Shown piece after piece: positions 34,150 to 43,189 of a stretch of DNA of 64,000 nucleotides (position 1 is the first letter of the stretch; each line of letters opens with the position of its first letter). The notes under the pieces were generated by a model. The model saw only the letters and a program-made list of their open reading frames with translations, had not been told where the DNA came from and searched no databases. Source of the DNA: Dromiciops gliroides (Eukaryota > Chordata > Mammalia > Microbiotheria > Microbiotheriidae); the NCBI RefSeq assembly GCF_019393635.1, contig NC_057861.1, positions 170,546,577-170,610,576 on the forward strand. Reading direction: 5' to 3'. A program made the position numbers and the translations under genes.

Positions 34150-34400
34150 CCTCCAAGCTTCTATTTCTGTCAAGGAAAATGCTATTCTAGTTACCCAGAT
34201 CTAGGAGTAATCATTGACCTTTCATTTTCCTTATTTCCCACATCTAGTTAATTTCTAAGACTTGTCAATTCCACCTCAAAATCTCTCATATCTATTGCGA
34301 TATCTTTATCTATGTGCCCACCATATTTATTGAAATCATCATTACCTCTTGCCTGCACTATTGCTATAACTTCATTCAGTTCTCGAAAACTGGATGAGCA
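34150..34400 (+). mobile_element. Old CR1/L2-clade LINE fragment (post-RT region)
   Basis: ATCTAGGAGTAATCATTGAC gives an LGVIID peptide, and ATCATTACCTCTTGCCTGCA gives IITSCL, matching the usual LGVILD...ITSCLDYCN segment after the RT domain of CR1/L2 LINEs. It is in broken frames. Confidence 0.5.
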
Positions 34401-34429
34401 CTGAGGAGCTTGTATTTTATCCTGCAGAC

Positions 34430-34730
34430 AATATATTGCATCCTATCAGATGAGACAACACCTAATGATTTCTTTGCATGCAGGGGTCAAAATCAGGCCT
34501 TTTTTCTTAGGATTATTAATTTGTCTACTTCATAGAAGCATCAAATTCAATGTCAATGATGTCAATGTCAAATAGCACCAGGCCATATATTGACATATAA
34601 AATCACAAGTTAACATAATCAATGTTGTATTTATATTTATTTTGATAAAGATATTTCTCAGTTCTATTTTTAATCAGGTTTAAGGCTTACTTGGGCTACT
34701 TGTGGCCCTTGAGTTTTATACCTTTGGTCT
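34430..34730. repeat. Possible old DNA-transposon-like repeat
   Basis: GGGGTCAAAATCAGGCC, AGCACCAGGCCATATATTGA and GGCTACTTGTGGCCCTTGAG resemble a dispersed vertebrate repeat that I associate with hAT-type DNA elements. Weak call. Confidence 0.3.
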
Positions 34731-34734
34731 AATG

Positions 34735-35822
34735 GCATGGTCAGAATCCATCTACCTGTGGCCTAGCACAATCACTGGCTGTCTCGAAACCATGAGATAT
34801 GGTATGATAACCTTTCCATAACATTTTCAGGTGTCATGAACACATTACTAAATTTCGCTTTGATCCAGACACATGGTGGTAAGAAGTGTTATAGATTGCA
34901 TAACTACCTCAACCCTCTATTATATATAGGAGGGAATGTAATGGAATGTATTAATTTGATCATTGACAACACTATGCTAAGGTTTAGTAAAAAATCCAGC
35001 AATTCAAACAGTTAAAGAAGAGACCAGACCAGAATCCAGAGCCCAGTTTTCCAGACCAGAGTCCAGGTTCCTCCTAATGACATCTTACCACTCCAAGAAG
35101 ACAAGAGAACTCAGATACTTTATATGAACAGATTTGTTTTCTCCTTCTGTTATTATATACTGCAGAGGCCCTCCCTCTGCGAGACCAATGTCAAAGTGTC
35201 ACGTTCATGAGGGACTGCCCCTCTGGACAAAACGTTTCTCTCTCCCTTTTCTATATTGATATTAACATATTGTTAGTTAGCATAGGATATTATTTTTGGC
35301 TGTTTCATTGAGCAAACTCATTTGTTTTTCAAATGAAACAAAGGGGGGAGTGTGGTAAAATTTATTTGTGGTAAAGATTAATATCAGAAGTTTTAGCTGA
35401 ATCATTTGAGAGATTGTGCATGCTACTGAAGCAGCTTTTGAAGGACCTCCCCTTTTGGGGAGGAAAACACGAGGAACTTCCGGGATTCCAGCTCTTAAGT
35501 GACAGCAGTCACAGAAGTTCTCTCTCTCTGGCTGTTGACTTAGCGGGGAGTTCAGGCTGGTGGTGTCCAGGAAACAGACAGAGCATGTATTTTATATTCT
35601 GTTTCGGGCGACTGCTGAGTTACTGCAGACTGCTGAGTTCTGGGTTGGTGCGTTAATGACAGAAAACCCTAAGTTTAGTGTTAAGACTATCCAACTGCAC
35701 TTCTACTTCCTTATTTCCTTAATTGGTTTCACCTTTGTGTTCTAATTAATTCCCAAGCAATAAAACCTGATCCTTTATGAACTAAAGCTCAGAGGCTCCT
35801 TTTCTTATTGGCCTGGGAGTTA
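34735..35822 (+). mobile_element. 3' end of a related ERV joined to an unrelated LTR (copy 5)
   Basis: Bases 34735-35350 align with the 3' noncoding part of copies 2 and 3: CAGGTGTCATGAACACATTA, TGCAGAGGCCCTCCCTCTGC, GTCAAAGTGTCACGTTCATG and TTTTCTATATTGATATTAAC. They end in the polypurine tract AAAGGGGGGAG (35340-35350). The LTR that follows (from 35351, TGTGGTAAAATTTATTTG) has no similarity to the young family's LTR. It has AATAAA near 35761 and ends at about 35822; the right boundary is uncertain. The 5' part is missing. Confidence 0.7.
35351..35822 (+). repeat. LTR of copy 5 (different LTR family)
   Basis: It starts TGTGGTAAAA directly after a polypurine tract. It contains the polyadenylation signal CAATAAAACCTG (35760-35771) and then GCTCAGAGGCTCCTTTTC. 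A TA-repeat begins at about 35822. I could not fix the 3' end because no second copy is present. Confidence 0.55.
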
Positions 35823-35999
35823 TATATATATATATAAAAGTATAAAAGGGGGAGATTAATGCTCCATATATCCAATTTTGACTCTCACAGATAGATTATA
35901 AAGCAAGATATTAGAAACATGAATAGCATACTCAAAATGATCTAAAATCTTGTCAATGTTGGAGCACATAATAGCAATTGTTATTACTATTATTGTTAT

Positions 36000-36240
36000 T
36001 ATATAGCACTTACTATATGTTAGGCACTATGCTAAGCAATTTATAATTAATATCTCATTTGATGCTTGCAACAACCCTAAGACATAGGTGCTATTATATC
36101 CATTTTACAGATGAGGAAAGTGAAACTTATGTGGTTAAGAGGTATGACCTGCCTGGGGTCATAGTTCTAGTAAGTGTCTGAGGCCAAATTTGAACTCATG
36201 TCATCTTAACTCCAGGCCCAACCATCTATCTACTACTGCC
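36000..36240 (-). repeat. CORE-SINE (MIR/THER1-type)
   Basis: CATTTTACAGATGAGGAAAG then TTGAACTCATGTCATCTTAA. A minus-strand old SINE preceded by TTACTATATGTTAGGCACTA, a usual extension of this family. Confidence 0.7.
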
Positions 36241-36759
36241 TATTTAAGATTGCAGCCCATGCATATTGTAACCCAATTTGTCCTGCCTAATAATTGATAC
36301 TCTTACCATGTCTTCCCAAAAATTCAACACTGTTGTATAAATTCAAATATTAAATGCCTCTCTCAATTTCTTCTATGACCATTAGGGTACCAATGGGATA
36401 CTCTGGTCATCCACTTTGACTCCTTACTCTCACCATGTGACCAGCCCACCTTTTCTGTCATATAATTTGTTGTTGAGATGTTATTATTTTGTTTTGTTTT
36501 TTATACTTCAGTCTTTTTAACCTGACTCTCCCTGAACATCTTAGTGGAAAATATAAGCTCTACATTCTGAATACCTTCTCAAAGTAACCATTCCAAATTG
36601 ATTCATTAAGTGGCTACTTTTTTCTCAGAGCTGGGGATGCAAAGAAAAAATAATGCAATAGTTCTTAGTCTAAAGAAACTTACATTCTACATGAGAAAAG
36701 AATATATAAAGTCATAAATAGTACAAAATAAGCATATACAAAATATATAAAAGGCAATG

Positions 36760-36899
36760 GGGGTAGCTAGGTATGCAGTGGATAAAGCACCATCCCTGGA
36801 TTCAGGAGGACCTGAGTTCAAATCTGTCTTCAAACACCTGAGACTTACTAGCTATGTGACCCTGGGCAATTCACTTAACTCTCATTGCCTTTCAAAAAA
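36760..36899 (+). mobile_element. Marsupial tRNA-derived SINE
   Basis: GGGGTAGCTAGGTATGCAGT start and A tail. Imperfect duplication AAAAGGCAATGG (left) and AAAAGGTAATGG (right). Confidence 0.9.
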
Positions 36900-36904
36900 A
36901 AAAA

Positions 36905-38088
36905 GGTAATGGGGGATGGAGGCACTAGAGGGTGGGGAGAATAGCAAAAGTCTCAAGCAGATAGTGGCTTTGGAATGTAACTGTAAAGGAAATTGGACAT
37001 TCCAAGGGAAGAAGATTAGGAGAGAATATATTTCAAGCATTAATTGTAAAACAGGATATGAGAAATTGAATATTGTATATGTGGAATAGCAAGAAGTCTA
37101 ATTTGGCTGGACTAAAGACAAGTTTATGTCCAAGCTGGATAGGTTAATACATAATAAATGAATTAAAGGAAGACTAGAAAAATATGAAAAACACATACAA
37201 TAAATGTTTTTTATATGTCTTTTGGACATGTTATTTGTAGAAATATCTCCCCCTCTACAAACTATGAAAGTTTCCTTGTATTGGGAAAAGATTTTGAGAT
37301 TTATTAATCTTTCTATTTTCTAAAGCTCAAATTCAGAACTTGGTGAAAGGGCATTGGAGTTAGAATGAATGGGCCCTAGGCTCTCCTCTGTCACTTATGG
37401 GCCAAGTGAACTTGGTTAAATACCTTAACTTCTCTGGACTTAAACATCTACTGCTTCTGAGAGTTATCATTAAGATCATATATAAAATAACTTTTTAAGT
37501 TATAAAACATTTTACCAAGGTACAGTATAAGTAGTACTATTGATATTAATATTATTGGTTGCATATTTTTGCCATTGGTGTTTAGGTGAAGAAACTGGGT
37601 CTTAAGTCTTGACTCTGACACATAGTCATCTGTATTACCCTGATCAGGTCCCATAATATCTTATGACTCTAGACAACTCTCCAAGATTATGAGAACCTAA
37701 GACAAGAAATCCTCACAAAGTGTCCGTTATATTAATGAAATCTCAAGCCAAGTCCCAATTCTTATTGTCTGGGGTAGAAGCTGTTAAACCTTTTTGGTGT
37801 CAAGTGCCTTTATACTCTTAAAAATTGAGGACCAACAAAAGAGATGTTGTTTCTGTGAGTTAATCGGTATTTATAGCATCAGAAATGAAAAAAAAATATT
37901 GTATTATCATGAAAATAATTTTGACCACATGGATACCCAGAAAGGATCTGGAGGAACCTTAGAGGTCACCTTACTTCAGAAATAACTTTGGGTGACTAAT
38001 CTTTGGAAATGACTTTAACTAAATGAGAGATTCATCTGCTGGCCCTACTGCCAAGTCCAGAAATGAACTAAAAATTATTGAATGATTT
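36905..38088. other. Mostly unassigned sequence left of ERV copy 3
   Basis: Bases 37330-37510 look like an old plus-strand CORE-SINE (ATTGGAGTTAGAATGAATGG, CTTAACTTCTCTGGACTTAA). The remainder has no recognisable repeat, and no frame I would call a gene. The last five bases before the ERV (38089-38093, TTATT) are the target duplication. Confidence 0.4.
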
Positions 38089-38093
38089 TTATT

Positions 38094-38450
38094 TGTAACG
38101 ATTGGAATAACGCCACCTGCTGGATACTTACTGTAGAGGAGTTCTGCCCATGAAGCGAAGGTCTTTGAGGGCAAGACCAGGCATCAGGAAGTGACGCGGA
38201 CGAGTGGGAGGAGGAAGGAAGAGACTGGCGCTCGGTCTCACTCTCTTTCCTGAGGACGCTGGCGGAGAAGGGAGCTAGAAATGTGCTCTCCCTTTAATAG
38301 ATAGGAATCTAGGCCTTTCTCTCTCTCTTTACCAAACTCTTATTCTCCTTAATAAATGCTTAAAAGTCTAACTCTTGCTAAAGCTTATAATTTATTGGCG
38401 ACCACTCATTAGATATTTTAGACAGACTAGCTAGAATTTTAGCCCTTAAC
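38094..38450 (+). repeat. 5' LTR of ERV copy 3
   Basis: TGTAACGATTGGAATAACGC ... AGCCCTTAAC. Polyadenylation signal AATAAA at 38351-38356. TATA-poor; CCCTTTAATAGATAGG near 38289 is the only A/T box upstream. A PBS-like TTGGCGACCAC occurs inside the LTR near 38395. Confidence 0.9.
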
Positions 38451-38453
38451 AGA

Positions 38454-38473
38454 TGGCTGACCACGAAGAGGAA
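38454..38473 (+). other. Primer-binding-site region of ERV copy 3
   Basis: TGGCTGACCACGAAGAGGAA, three bases after the LTR end, is identical to copy 2. The older relative has TTGGCGACCACAAGG at the same place. Confidence 0.5.
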
Positions 38474-38500
38474 AGCTGAACCTCACTTCTGATCTTCCGG

Positions 38501-38510
38501 TTGGGTAAGA
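38501..38510 (+). other. Predicted splice donor of ERV copy 3
   Basis: TTGG|GTAAGA is close to the consensus donor and lies in the leader, upstream of the main ORF, where a retroviral major donor is expected. It is present in all three young copies. Confidence 0.45.
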
Positions 38511-38582
38511 AATTTCCCCTCCCTCTCCCTTTAACTGCTAAGTACTGGCGCACTGGCTGTGTTTTCCTTTAAATTTTTTCGA

Positions 38583-39461
38583 ATGGACCTTTTAAACTCC
38601 CTAATTACCCTATTTTTGATTTTAGTCTGTTTAACCAGACAAATGGGAGATAAGATCATGTTAATGCTTTGTTTTTGTGGATTTTCTATTTTTCTTTTTA
38701 TTTTTGTTAAAAGAGCCAGCAACTTACTCACACAAGGAAATATCTCTCCCTCTCCCAACCATGCTTTTTCAGAGAAACCTGAAGAGATTCCTGCAGCTTT
38801 TCCCAGTTCTAACACTAATTGTTGCTTTAATTTTGCATGCCTGGAGGCAATGACCCACCCTCTAGAAGCTTTTAATCCCCTAGCACCTGGAGGCCCAGTG
38901 GGGGAAGAGGAATCCAGGCCTGAGTTCAAAATCAAGTCTGATTCTAATTGCTCTGGTCCCTCCCCTCCTCTCCAAACCCCACCCTCTACTCCTCCCATGG
39001 CCAAGCCCATTGCTTCCCTGGCCCTGGAAGTCCAAAGATCTAATGCGCATGCTCAACTTTCTCTAACTGCATTTGCAGCTTCAGGCTCACCCCTTCCCCA
39101 GCCTGGCTGTGCTTCTGAGACAACTTTAGAAAACCCTTTAAATTCCAGATATGCTCGTTTTGTTCATAATTTTGCTAACCTGCTTTTGTCTTTAATTAGT
39201 AATCTTATAAAGCATTTGTATGGTGAAAAGGCTGACAGACAATATAGAGGGGTTAAAGAAGAAAAACTTAAGCCGAATAAGAATGACAATCATCAACATA
39301 GTTCAAGACTCCGATTCTTTTGCCATGGAAGGGTATATATTTTACAGAAATGTAGAAGTAAGCAGCAAGGTATTGATATGAGTATTGGGGATTTTAGATA
39401 TCGGAATCAAAAGTGTTCTGAATTCACTCAGAGTAATAGTATCAGTTCAGAGGTTACATAG
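38583..39461 (+). CDS. Gag-derived hydrophobic/Pro-rich ORF of ERV copy 3 (292 aa, intact)
   Basis: This is the only long frame of the element. Residues 3-18 and 25-42 are two hydrophobic, probably membrane, segments separated by RQMGDK. Residues 45-123 are a Ser/Asn/Glu-rich region with CFNFACLE. About 124-150 is proline-rich (PPLQTPPSTPP). About 195-215 is Leu-rich (NLLLSLISNLIKHLY), followed by a Lys/Glu/Arg/Asn-rich linker, and about 244-257 is a degenerate CCHC zinc knuckle (FFCHGRVYILQKC: two Cys kept, His replaced). The older relative (53338-54424) has the same order preceded by a matrix-like domain in another frame and a knuckle that keeps GH. I infer a gag remnant lacking capsid, with a new N terminus made by a frame change. 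The ATG at 38583 is the first in-frame Met in the three copies. Possible roles: RNA binding/packaging, membrane targeting, or none. Confidence 0.62.
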   Translation: MDLLNSLITLFLILVCLTRQMGDKIMLMLCFCGFSIFLFIFVKRASNLLTQGNISPSPNHAFSEKPEEIPAAFPSSNTNCCFNFACLEAMTHPLEAFNPLAPGGPVGEEESRPEFKIKSDSNCSGPSPPLQTPPSTPPMAKPIASLALEVQRSNAHAQLSLTAFAASGSPLPQPGCASETTLENPLNSRYARFVHNFANLLLSLISNLIKHLYGEKADRQYRGVKEEKLKPNKNDNHQHSSRLRFFCHGRVYILQKCRSKQQGIDMSIGDFRYRNQKCSEFTQSNSISSEVT

Positions 39462-40399
39462 GATTTCTATGCTATTACATATGCATTTTGAAATTAATGG
39501 TATAGGTTTATTTTCATAGAGATTTTAATGCTTTTGAGATTGTGTCTTATACTTAGTTTCTAAAACAAGGAGAATATTTGTAAAAGCTTTTTATAGTCAT
39601 GTGATCAAGTTTATATTTTATAATACTCTTATTAATATTAAGTTCACATTCATTTAGATTTCCTTAGTTTGAATTTCACTGTTTTTTTATTGTTCCATGT
39701 GTATTTTCTTCTATTCATTTATCTAATTAAAAAAAAATTGAGAGATGGTTTTGATTTCATAATACAATGTTAATTCTAGGAGTATTGTGCTCCCATATTC
39801 TGAGTTGTTTGTTTTTGCTATTTTTTCTCAACTGATTATTTGATCAAACTCTTTAAAGCATTTCCCTGGCAAATTGGTTGCCATGGCAAGTGTAAATTGA
39901 TTCTAGAAGTATTATTTTTAATAAGCATATTCCAAAAAAAAAAGAGGGGAACATTTGTAAAAGTTTTCTTTTTTCAAAAAAAAAGTTTTCTTTGAGATTC
40001 TGTTATGCTTTAACTTGTATTTAAATATATTCAGATTTTTCACAAAAGTAATTGTATACTAAGTTTTTAAAAAAGGGGTATTATTTGAAATTGTTGCATA
40101 ATTATATATTGTGTTCTGAGTCAAGATGTATTCACATTTTTTGCAATCATTTATTATCCTCAATTTTAAATCCATATGAGACTTGGATTATGGGAACTTA
40201 TCATTTAAGACATTAATTGCCTTTATTCTGAGTTATCAGATGCCAGTTGGCCAAGATGCCATCCAATCACAAGAGGAATACATGCAAGAGCAGACACTGA
40301 ACTGTCACATGAGGGGAGACATGCATGAAGTCAAGGTATGGCCGAGGGAACAGCTTTTGACAAATGTTGAGGTTGGATTCTCTTGGTTTAATATTTTAT

Positions 40400-40426
40400 T
40401 CTCTTTTTCCCCACAATATTGTACAG
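40400..40426 (+). other. Predicted splice acceptor of ERV copy 3
   Basis: TCTCTTTTTCCCC, then ATTGTACAG ending at 40426, directly before ATGG. It matches a pyrimidine-tract/CAG acceptor and is conserved in all three young copies. Confidence 0.4.
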
Positions 40427-40528
40427 ATGGCTGGAAGTATTCATCCCACCCATCTCACTTCTACACCTGGCTTCTATGCTCACTCCTATATGCCTGATGC
40501 CATGGACATCTCAATCCCATGCATCTGA
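40427..40528 (+). CDS. 33-codon ORF after a predicted splice acceptor, ERV copy 3
   Basis: ATG to TGA, beginning MAGSIHPTHLTSTPGFYAHS and ending in ISIPCI. The same length is kept in the three young copies with one or two residue changes; it is not intact in the older relative near 51850-51950. The position is that of env in simple retroviruses. I recognise no domain, and it may be only the stub of a lost reading frame. Confidence 0.35.
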   Translation: MAGSIHPTHLTSTPGFYAHSYMPDAMDISIPCI

Positions 40529-40881
40529 TTAAGTCTGACTCAGTTTCTTCCAATATGTTCGGTGGCATGGACATATATTCCATCCACCTATTTTAAGCCT
40601 GGCATACTGTATGGGCAGTACATATTGCTCAAGTGTGGGAATGCTCATATCCCATCATTTCTCTGTTCTTTTATGGTAACCCCCATAATTATCTCAGGTG
40701 TCATGATAAATACAGTGTTGAATTTGGCCTTGACACCTGTTACCAATTATATTAGATTTTTTAATTTCTCATAATGGCATGAGGATAATTAGGCAGATGA
40801 TGCAAAAAGTGATGAAACAAAGATAAAAAATTATTTTTAATAATTAATATCGCAGCAATTGTCTTCTCAATTACCCTCCAT

Positions 40882-40892
40882 AAAGGGGGGAC
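40882..40892 (+). other. Internal polypurine tract of ERV copy 3
   Basis: AAAGGGGGGAC lies about 545 bp before the 3' LTR and nearly repeats the 3' tract (AGGGGGGAC). Copy 2 has it at 16640-16650. It could act as a second plus-strand primer or be a relic of an earlier LTR boundary. Confidence 0.4.
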
Positions 40893-41425
40893 TATAGTAA
40901 TATTATAATTTTAAAGAATGTTTTAATTTTTGTTTTATTATATGTTTCATGTGTAACAACTAAGATTCTGAATTCCCTTAGACATGTTTTTGAGAACTTT
41001 CATTGTTTGATTTGATTATTGACAAAGCTATTTTAAAGTTGTGTTAAGCTCAATTTTGCAGGAAATTTTCCTGGCTGATTACCAGCATCCACACATCAAC
41101 CCCTGAAAAGACTTCCATTCCACGACTACACCTAGAGGACATCTGAGAAAAGACTTTCAGAGACTTTAAATGAACAGTTTTGATTTGTTCTTTTTGTTGG
41201 TTTTTTTCTCTTTCTGTTATAATATACACCATCTGTAACATGTATTCTCTGCAGAGGCCCTCCCTTTGCAAGACTAATGTCAAAGCGTCGGTTCATGAGG
41301 ACAAAAAAAATCGCCCCTCTGAACAAAACTTTCCTCTCTTCCTTTTCTATATTGTTGTTCAGCAATAGTTATCATATTGTTTTTACTGTTCCGTCAAGGA
41401 AACATTTTGTTTCTTGAGGAACAAC

Positions 41426-41434
41426 AGGGGGGAC
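41426..41434 (+). other. 3' polypurine tract of ERV copy 3
   Basis: AGGGGGGAC immediately before TGTAACG of the 3' LTR. Confidence 0.6.
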
Positions 41435-41791
41435 TGTAACGATTGGAATAACGCCACCTGCTGGATACTTACTGTAGAGGAGTTCTGCCCATGAAGCGAA
41501 GGTCTTTGAGGGCAAGACCAGGCATCAGGAAGTGACGCGGACGAGTGGGAGGAGGAAGGAAGAGACTGGCGCTCGGTCTCACTCTCTTTCCTGAGGACGC
41601 TGGCGGAGAAGGGAGCTAGAAATGTGCTCTCCCTTTAATAGATAGGAATCTAGGCCTTTCTCTCTCTCTTTACCAAACTCTTATTCTCCTTAATAAATGC
41701 TTAAAAGTCTAACTCTTGCTAAAGCTTATAATTTATTGGCGACCACTCATTAGATATTTTAGACAGACTAGCTAGAATTTTAGCCCTTAAC
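41435..41791 (+). repeat. 3' LTR of ERV copy 3
   Basis: 357 bp, identical by eye to the 5' LTR, with AATAAA at 41692-41697. It is followed by the TTATT target duplication. Confidence 0.92.
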
Positions 41792-41796
41792 TTATT

Positions 41797-42480
41797 GTTT
41801 TCTTACTATAGTTAAACCCTATAATTCAAACTAGGTAAAAAATTTCTTCCTCTTAAGTGGGTTTCAGTCAATGATCTCCAAACACTAGGGCTTTATATTA
41901 ATATTCCTAATGTCCAAGTATATAAAACAGTTTTCCTTCTCATTCTTACCTTTCCATTGTTATTCTTTCTTCTTTTTTTCCTTGTCTATTCCTTCCCCTG
42001 GGCCTGTCTTCTTCCCTTGTTTTTTTATTTTCTTATTCTCTTCAAAGGTAGAAAACGTCAACATACCACCTAAGCACCACCTCCAGACAAAACATGGAGA
42101 CAACTTGTTTTCATCATGTGTCCACTTTTAATTTCATGTGGTTAATTTTTCAGTGAGTATTAGAAAACTGAAATCAAAGGAAAAAATGTCCAAGTAAGCA
42201 CTTGGCTGCACTCAGAAATGCGATGAAAGCAATAAAAAGCAATGTCCCATTACTGGGAGGTGTTATTGATACTATAGAAAAATAGCCCCAACAGGGCTCT
42301 GAAACTAATTTCTTGGCTTATTTATGTTGTCCATTCCAAAACCCAAATTCTCATTTTCAGAGCAAACCAAATTTAGAACTGACTCCTCAACACTTTTGAT
42401 TAGATCATGAAACATTCCACATTTAACAATTCCACACAGTGACACATACCATATTCTTTTATTTGGGTCTTAGCCTTTGA
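41797..42480. other. Unassigned sequence
   Basis: No recognisable repeat. A T/C-rich stretch (about 41930-42045) gives a low-complexity frame that I do not call. Confidence 0.4.
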
Positions 42481-42760
42481 ATGTTGCCTCCATAATCACT
42501 TAGAGAAGCACAGTGATATGGTGAGAAAAGCACTAGATTTGTATACAGAGGACCTGAGTTTGTAATCCTGAATCTGATATTACCCTGGTAATATCAGTCT
42601 CAGTTTTTTCATGTGTAAAATAAGGAAGCTAGATTAGATAAGATCATCAACCAGTATCTAGTGAATCCTTACTATTTGTCAGGCAGTGTGCTAAGAAGTA
42701 GAAATATAGATAAAGTAAAAATATATTCCCTGTCCTCAAGGAGTTTACCTTCTGATTGTT
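42480..42760 (+). repeat. Old CORE-SINE-type repeat
   Basis: GAAAAGCACTAGATTTGTAT, GAGGACCTGAGTTTGTAATC and CTCAGTTTTTTCATGTGTAA read as a decayed plus-strand CORE-SINE, followed by the dispersed phrase CCTGTCCTCAAGGAGTTTAC. Confidence 0.6.
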
Positions 42761-42764
42761 GTTG

Positions 42765-42985
42765 TTATTTGTCCTTCATTTTGGAAGAAAACCATGACAT
42801 CAGAATGATAGCATGACTTGCAGTGAATTAAATTTATGGTAGGCATACTGGGCAAAGTCACCAGCCTCGTTCTCTCCTCCAGAGCCATCTGGGTCCAGTG
42901 ACAAGACAGACATCAGAATGACTGGAGATGGCCCCAGATGTTTTAAGGCAATTTGGGTTAAGTGACTTATACAGGATCACAGCTA
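42765..42985 (+). repeat. Old marsupial dispersed repeat, plus orientation
   Basis: CATGACTTGCAGTGAATTAA, CAAAGTCACCAGCCTCGTTC and AATGACTGGAGATGGCCCC. The same family occurs inverted at 43190-43380, making an imperfect inverted pair about 200 bp apart. Confidence 0.65.
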
Positions 42986-43189
42986 CTAAGTGTCTGAGAT
43001 TATATTTGAATTCAGGTCCACTGCACCACCTAGGAGGAAGACAATAGATACAAGGAGGCATAAGAGATGATTGGCCTGGATACCCTCCTTAAAAGGAAGT
43101 TCTGAGAAGTTATCCAATCAGAAGGGAAGGCCAAAAAGTGGGTGGGTATTTCTAATATGTACTTTTAAAAAAAAGGCTAAGGTCTCCCA

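Larger units (their letters stand above)
38094..41791 (+). mobile_element. Complete young non-autonomous ERV-like LTR element, copy 3
   Basis: The element is 3698 bp: 5' LTR 38094-38450, internal 38451-41434, 3' LTR 41435-41791, flanked by the exact 5-bp duplication TTATT (38089-38093 and 41792-41796). The two 357 bp LTRs are identical by eye, so insertion was recent. Internal order: primer-binding region (38454), splice donor GG|GTAAGA (38505), ORF of 292 aa (38583-39461), about 0.9 kb of A/T-rich noncoding sequence, splice acceptor and 33-codon ORF (40427-40528), a first polypurine tract (40882-40892) and the 3' polypurine tract (41426-41434). There is no pro, pol, RNase H, integrase or recognisable env, so a helper retrovirus would be needed in trans. 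Confidence 0.93.

Noticed and set aside
38531..39010. Long antisense frame opposite the ERV ORF (159 codons), also in copies 1 (1529-2107) and 2 (14282-14761)
   Set aside because: It mirrors the conserved sense frame in young, nearly identical copies, lacks recognisable domains and has no promoter of its own that I can see; most simply a shadow of the sense ORF.
40183..40497. A 104-codon frame in the 3' part of ERV copy 3 (also 15941-16201 and 53-268)
   Set aside because: It starts at a non-ATG codon, is of different length in the copies, and overlaps the better-supported acceptor plus 33-codon ORF in another frame. It could be an env relic, but I cannot support it.
13837..41791. Copies 2 and 3 as one segmental duplication
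   Set aside because: Flanks are unrelated, copy 3 has its own target duplication, and the LTRs of the copies differ from each other more than within each copy.
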